Below, in pieces: positions 60,337-64,000 of a stretch of 64,000 nt of DNA. The number at the start of each line of letters is the position of its first letter. The first letter of the stretch is position 1. Source of the stretch: an uncultured Clostridia bacterium. GTDB lineage: Bacteria; Bacillota_A; Clostridia; TANB77; CAG-508. The position numbers and the translations under genes were made by a program. The notes under the pieces were generated by a model. That model saw only the letters and a program-made list of their open reading frames with translations. It ran no database searches and was not told the origin of the DNA. Where the stretch lies: assembly GCA_944393405.1 (NCBI GenBank), contig CALYAC010000004.1, positions 67,410-131,409 of the forward strand. Reading direction: 5' to 3'.

Positions 60337-62667
60337 TTATTTATATAATTTTTTTAATGCTCTTTCAACCGCTTCTCTCTCGTCCCAAAAATATTGAACT
60401 CCCTTAATTTCTTGATATTGTTCATGTCCTTTACCAATTAAAAGAATTATATCTCCTTCTTGTGCATTTTTCATTGCATATTCAATTGCTTCTTGTCTAT
60501 CATTTATAACAATATATTTACCATTGCTTCTATTTAAGCCTGTTATTATATCATTATTAATTGATTCCATATCTTCAAATCTAGGGTTATCTTCTGTAAG
60601 AATTGTTAAACCTGCATATTTACCTGATATTTCTCCCATATCAAATCTTCTGTCTCTAGCTCTGTTGCCTCCACCACCAAATATGCATACTATTCTTTTT
60701 GGTTTATATTCCATTATTGTCTCCATTAAATTTGTCATTTCATCTTCGTTATGAGCATAATCTATAATTAATTTGTATTTGTCATTTGAAACAGCAAGTT
60801 CCATTCTTCCTTTAACAGAAACTGATGTTAATACTTTTTTCATCGCTTCTTTACTTATACCTATTTCATTTGCTATTGTTATTGCACATAATGAATTATA
60901 CACAGAAAATCTACCTGGAATTGATACTTCAAAACTATCATTTATTTTTCCTGTAACATCAAATCCCATTCCTAGGAATTTATCATTCATTATAAATTTT
61001 ATATTTGATGCTTTCATATCTAAATTTTCTTCATTCATTCCAAATTTAATTACTTCACATGTATGGTCCTTTAAAATATTTTCATAATTACTATCATCAA
61101 CATTTATTATACCTACCTTACATTTTTGGAATAATAGACTTTTACAATACATATACTCTTCAAAACTTGCATGTTCATTTGGTCCAATATGTTCATTAGA
61201 AATATTTGTAAATACACCATAATCAAAAGTAAATCCATCAACTCTATGCATTTTTAATCCTTGCGAAGATACTTCCATTATTGCATATTTACATTCTTCA
61301 TCACACATTTCTCTAAAAAGTTTTTGTATTTCATAATTTTCAGGTGTTGTATTATGAAGTGTAATTTTTCTCTTTCCAATAAAAGCTCCTATTGTACCAA
61401 TTAATCCCGCTTTTTTCCCATCAGCTTCTATCATTCTTTTTAATATTGTTGAAGTTGATGTTTTACCAGCTGTTCCAGTAATACCAATTACAGTTAATTC
61501 TTTTGCTGGGTAATTAAAATAAGCTGCTGATATTTCAGCCATTGCTTCTCTTGAAGATTTAACTTTTATAACTGTTACATCTTCTTCAATATCCATATCT
61601 TTTTCTATTACAATTACTTTAGCACCTTTTTTTATAACATCTGGAATATACTTGTGTCCATCTGAAGAAGCTCCTACTTTTGCTATATACATATCATCTT
61701 GTTCTACTTTTCTTGAATCATCTTTTACATCAGATATTTCTACATCTAAGCTTCCTTTTACAAGTTCATAATCCACATTTTTTAATAAATCTGTTAATTT
61801 AGTTATTCTATTTTTCTTTATAATATTATCTACATCAATCTCAGATTCAAATACAGTATGTGATGGGCCTTTCATAAACATTTTTCCTGTTTTTTCATCC
61901 CAATTAGTTTCTAGTATTCCACCTATTTGATGAACATTTACTCTTCTGTCACATCTATCAGTTAGTACAGCTGCTACTGTTGCAGTACAACATCCAGTAC
62001 CACATCCTATTGTTTCTCCTGTTCCTCTTTCCCATTCTCTAATCTTTATAGTATTTCTATCTATTACCTCGGCAAATGTTACATTTGTCTTATTAGGAAA
62101 TATATCTGTCATATATTCTATTTCTTTACCATATTTTTCAACATCAAAATTATCTACATCATCTATAAACATAACACAATGAGGATTTCCCCATGATACA
62201 GCAGTTATTTTAAATGTTTTGTCAAGTACCTTTACTTCTTGTTCTATAAACTCTGGAAGATTTGTATTAATTGGTATAATTTTAGTACCTAATACAGGTT
62301 TTCCAATATTTGCTTCTATATTAACTGCTTTTCCATTTTCTACAGTTAGTTTTACGTGTTGAATTCCCCCTAATGTTTCTATTTCTAATTCCGTTTTATC
62401 TGTCAAATTATGATCATATACATATTTGCTTAAACTTCTTAATGCATTTCCACACATCTCTCCTTCAGTTCCGTCTGGATTAAACATTCTCATTCTAAAA
62501 TCAGCTACATCAGAACTGCATATTAAAACGAGCCCATCAGATCCTACTCCAAAATGTCTATCACTTATATATCTTGCAAGTTCATGAACATTGTTAATAT
62601 TTTGATTTATTGCATCTATATATACATAATCATTTCCATATGCTTGCATTTTTGTAAATCTTGTCAT
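60337..62667 (-). CDS. DapF-MurE fusion (DAP epimerase plus UDP-MurNAc-tripeptide ligase)
   Basis: 776 aa. Residues 1-about 280 are diaminopimelate epimerase: FTKMQAYGNDYVYIDAINQN, Cys in EGEMCGNALRSL and the second in GETIGCGTGCCTATVAAVL. Residues from about 295 are MurE: DSRKVEQDDMYIAKVG, ATP loop VIGITGTAGKTSTSTILKRM, NISNEHIGPNEHASFEEYM, ligase motif DYAHNEDEM and substrate motif DNPRFEDME. DNPR signals meso-DAP specificity, so the first domain makes the amino acid the second one adds. AGGAGG precedes the ATG. One unbroken frame with no CGG codon. I give no gene symbol because it is a fusion. Confidence 0.94.
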   Translation of the reverse strand: MTRFTKMQAYGNDYVYIDAINQNINNVHELARYISDRHFGVGSDGLVLICSSDVADFRMRMFNPDGTEGEMCGNALRSLSKYVYDHNLTDKTELEIETLGGIQHVKLTVENGKAVNIEANIGKPVLGTKIIPINTNLPEFIEQEVKVLDKTFKITAVSWGNPHCVMFIDDVDNFDVEKYGKEIEYMTDIFPNKTNVTFAEVIDRNTIKIREWERGTGETIGCGTGCCTATVAAVLTDRCDRRVNVHQIGGILETNWDEKTGKMFMKGPSHTVFESEIDVDNIIKKNRITKLTDLLKNVDYELVKGSLDVEISDVKDDSRKVEQDDMYIAKVGASSDGHKYIPDVIKKGAKVIVIEKDMDIEEDVTVIKVKSSREAMAEISAAYFNYPAKELTVIGITGTAGKTSTSTILKRMIEADGKKAGLIGTIGAFIGKRKITLHNTTPENYEIQKLFREMCDEECKYAIMEVSSQGLKMHRVDGFTFDYGVFTNISNEHIGPNEHASFEEYMYCKSLLFQKCKVGIINVDDSNYENILKDHTCEVIKFGMNEENLDMKASNIKFIMNDKFLGMGFDVTGKINDSFEVSIPGRFSVYNSLCAITIANEIGISKEAMKKVLTSVSVKGRMELAVSNDKYKLIIDYAHNEDEMTNLMETIMEYKPKRIVCIFGGGGNRARDRRFDMGEISGKYAGLTILTEDNPRFEDMESINNDIITGLNRSNGKYIVINDRQEAIEYAMKNAQEGDIILLIGKGHEQYQEIKGVQYFWDEREAVERALKKLYK

Positions 62668-62698
62668 ATATTAATTCCTCCTGTTTTATCTCATCAAA

Positions 62699-62738
62699 TA
62701 TAGGACCAAATAAGATTATCTTCTTTGGCCCTAGTATT
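62699..62738 (-). terminator. Hairpin after the PLP enzyme gene
   Basis: GGACCAAATAAG pairs with CTTCTTTGGCCC with mismatches, between the PLP-enzyme stop and dapF-murE. Weak T tract, so read-through is possible. Confidence 0.5.
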
Positions 62739-62745
62739 TATATTT

Positions 62746-63924
62746 TTATTTCATTGCTTGTTCTAAATCTGCAATTATATCATCTGCATCTTCAATTCCT
62801 ACAGATAGACGAAGTAATGTATCTGTTATTCCTAGTGCATTTCTTTTTTCTTCAGAAATTTCTGTATGTGTTCTACTTACTGGGTGAGTAATTAAACTTT
62901 CAACTCCTCCTAAGCTTTCTGCAAATATAACTAATTTTAAATTTGTTAAAATTTTATTTACAGTTTCCATACTATCTACTCTAAAAGAAATCATTCCTCC
63001 AAAACCTGTAGTTTGTTTTTTAGTAACTGCATAATCTTTATGATCTTCAAATCCTACATAATATACTTGTTCTACTTTTGGCCTATTTCTTAGCCATGTA
63101 GCTACTTTTTTTGCATTTTCAGCATGCTTGTCCATTCTTAATGCTAATGTTTTTAATCCTCTAAGCATTATCCATGAATCCATTGGTCCAAGACCTGCTC
63201 CATAAATATACATTTGGATTTCTAATTTTTCACCTATTTTTGAATCTTTTACTACAACTACTCCTGCAAGCACATCATTATGTCCTGCTAGATATTTTGT
63301 ACCACTATGGATTACTATATCAGCACCCAAAGTAAGTGGTTTTTGGAAGTAAGGTGTTAAAAATGTATTATCTACTACTACCAAAGCTCCTATTTCATGT
63401 CCTATTTTTGATATTTTTTCAATATCTGCAACTTTCATCATAGGATTTGTTGGTGTTTCGATAAATATCATTTTTGTATTTTTCTTAATAGTTTTGTTTA
63501 ATAAATCTATATCAGATAAATCAATACTATCATATTCTATGCCATTTACAGTAAGTACTTCATTAACTTCTCTAAATGTACCTCCGTAAATATCATCAGA
63601 CATCACAATATGATCTCCTGGTTTTAATAAAGAAAATACAAGTGTAACTGCAGCCATTCCAGAATTAACAGCAAATGCTCTTGTTCCTTCTTCTAATATT
63701 GTCATTGTTTTTTCTAGTTCTTCTCTAGTTGGATTTATACATCTAGAATAATTATATGCTTCTTGTTTATCAAGTGATTTATGTTTATATGTTGCTGTTT
63801 GATAAATAGGGAAGCTTAATGAACCTGTTTCTGGATCAACTCCTAGTGCACCATGTACTACCTTTGATGCAAATTTTAAATTTTCCTTTCTGTCAAAATT
63901 TGTATAATCTTTTGAATCTTTCAT
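62746..63924 (-). CDS. Cys/Met metabolism PLP enzyme (MetB/MetC/CGL family)
   Basis: PLP-dependent transsulfuration-type enzyme. ASKVVHGALGVDPETGSLSF, PIYQTATYKHKS, RCINPTREELEKTMTILEEG, AVNSGMAAVTLVFSLLKPGD, PLP Lys in VIHSGTKYLAGHNDVLAGVV and end ESLITHPVSRTHTEISEEKR. ATG 63924 follows GAGG and starts MKDSKDYTNF; the frame from 63999 has no site. 392 aa. Cystathionine gamma-synthase and cystathionine gamma/beta-lyase cannot be told apart by eye. Confidence 0.94.
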   Translation of the reverse strand: MKDSKDYTNFDRKENLKFASKVVHGALGVDPETGSLSFPIYQTATYKHKSLDKQEAYNYSRCINPTREELEKTMTILEEGTRAFAVNSGMAAVTLVFSLLKPGDHIVMSDDIYGGTFREVNEVLTVNGIEYDSIDLSDIDLLNKTIKKNTKMIFIETPTNPMMKVADIEKISKIGHEIGALVVVDNTFLTPYFQKPLTLGADIVIHSGTKYLAGHNDVLAGVVVVKDSKIGEKLEIQMYIYGAGLGPMDSWIMLRGLKTLALRMDKHAENAKKVATWLRNRPKVEQVYYVGFEDHKDYAVTKKQTTGFGGMISFRVDSMETVNKILTNLKLVIFAESLGGVESLITHPVSRTHTEISEEKRNALGITDTLLRLSVGIEDADDIIADLEQAMK

Positions 63925-64000
63925 GTTTATTACCTCTAGTTTCAATATAATACACAGTATATTCTTATTTAAGAATATAAGCCTGTCGGATAAACACATT

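Overview
The window looks like a chromosomal segment of a low-G+C, endospore-forming, Gram-positive Clostridia-type bacterium. The evidence is very AT-rich coding sequence with AGA as the dominant Arg codon, the hrcA-grpE-dnaK-dnaJ order with CIRCE operators, strong Shine-Dalgarno sites, yaaL-bofA and dpaA sporulation genes, a T-box in front of serS and a glmS ribozyme. Peptidoglycan is probably meso-DAP type, because the MurE domain carries the DNPR motif and is fused to DapF.

Layout. 1-4.4 kb: heat-shock operon on the minus strand with two CIRCE sites. 4.5-6.1 kb: a tRNA pair (CAU and Tyr), then small plus-strand genes including a DUF4160 gene. 6.1-13.3 kb: a polysaccharide operon with a Wzy-like polymerase, a split GDP-fucose salvage pathway (pyrophosphorylase plus fucokinase), a GT10 fucosyltransferase and two glycosyltransferases. 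13.4-20.3 kb: an orphan gene, a coiled-coil protein, acyl-CoA synthetase with TetR, mreB/mbl, a small membrane protein and lexA. 20.4-26.8 kb: obgE, cupin, trpS, znuBCA-type metal uptake, patatin. 26.9-31.9 kb: a second polysaccharide operon whose Wzy protein is a paralogue of the first. 32-35.5 kb: rpsF-ssb-rpsR and divergent glmS. 35.7-38.5 kb: yaaL-bofA-metalloprotease and a cation exchanger. 38.6-42.4 kb: serS, GT2, engB. 42.4-48.2 kb: DUF951, gltX, RNase J, an orphan gene, ROK kinase. 48.3-52.5 kb: a small type IV pilus operon. 52.8-64 kb: uppP, dpaA, a TPR protein, ppa, an LTA-synthase-like protein, DUF3592, a higher-G+C lipoprotein pair, dapF-murE fusion and a Cys/Met PLP enzyme.

Most important observation. 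I read every CGG in all genes by eye. In the AT-rich native genes I find in-frame CGG only five times, and at each one a +1 shift that skips the C and continues with GGN (Gly) restores or improves the protein. In mreB/mbl, znuB and the DUF4160 gene the +1 frame rejoins the rest of a conserved protein. In bofA and the adjacent HExxH protease it gives a stop at the family length or just before the terminator. The simplest reading is that CGG is unassigned or very poorly decoded here, and that CGGN is read by +1 frameshifting or as a quadruplet, giving Gly. The counter-evidence is that four higher-G+C orphan genes (13.5, 17.6, 59.2 and 59.6 kb) use CGG as ordinary Arg. They look recently acquired. 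Systematic sequencing error is the main alternative.

Other points of interest: the split fucose-salvage/GT10 operon, the DapF-MurE and PilM-PilN fusions, duplicated Wzy-TPR proteins, and small higher-G+C orphan genes, each with its own terminator.
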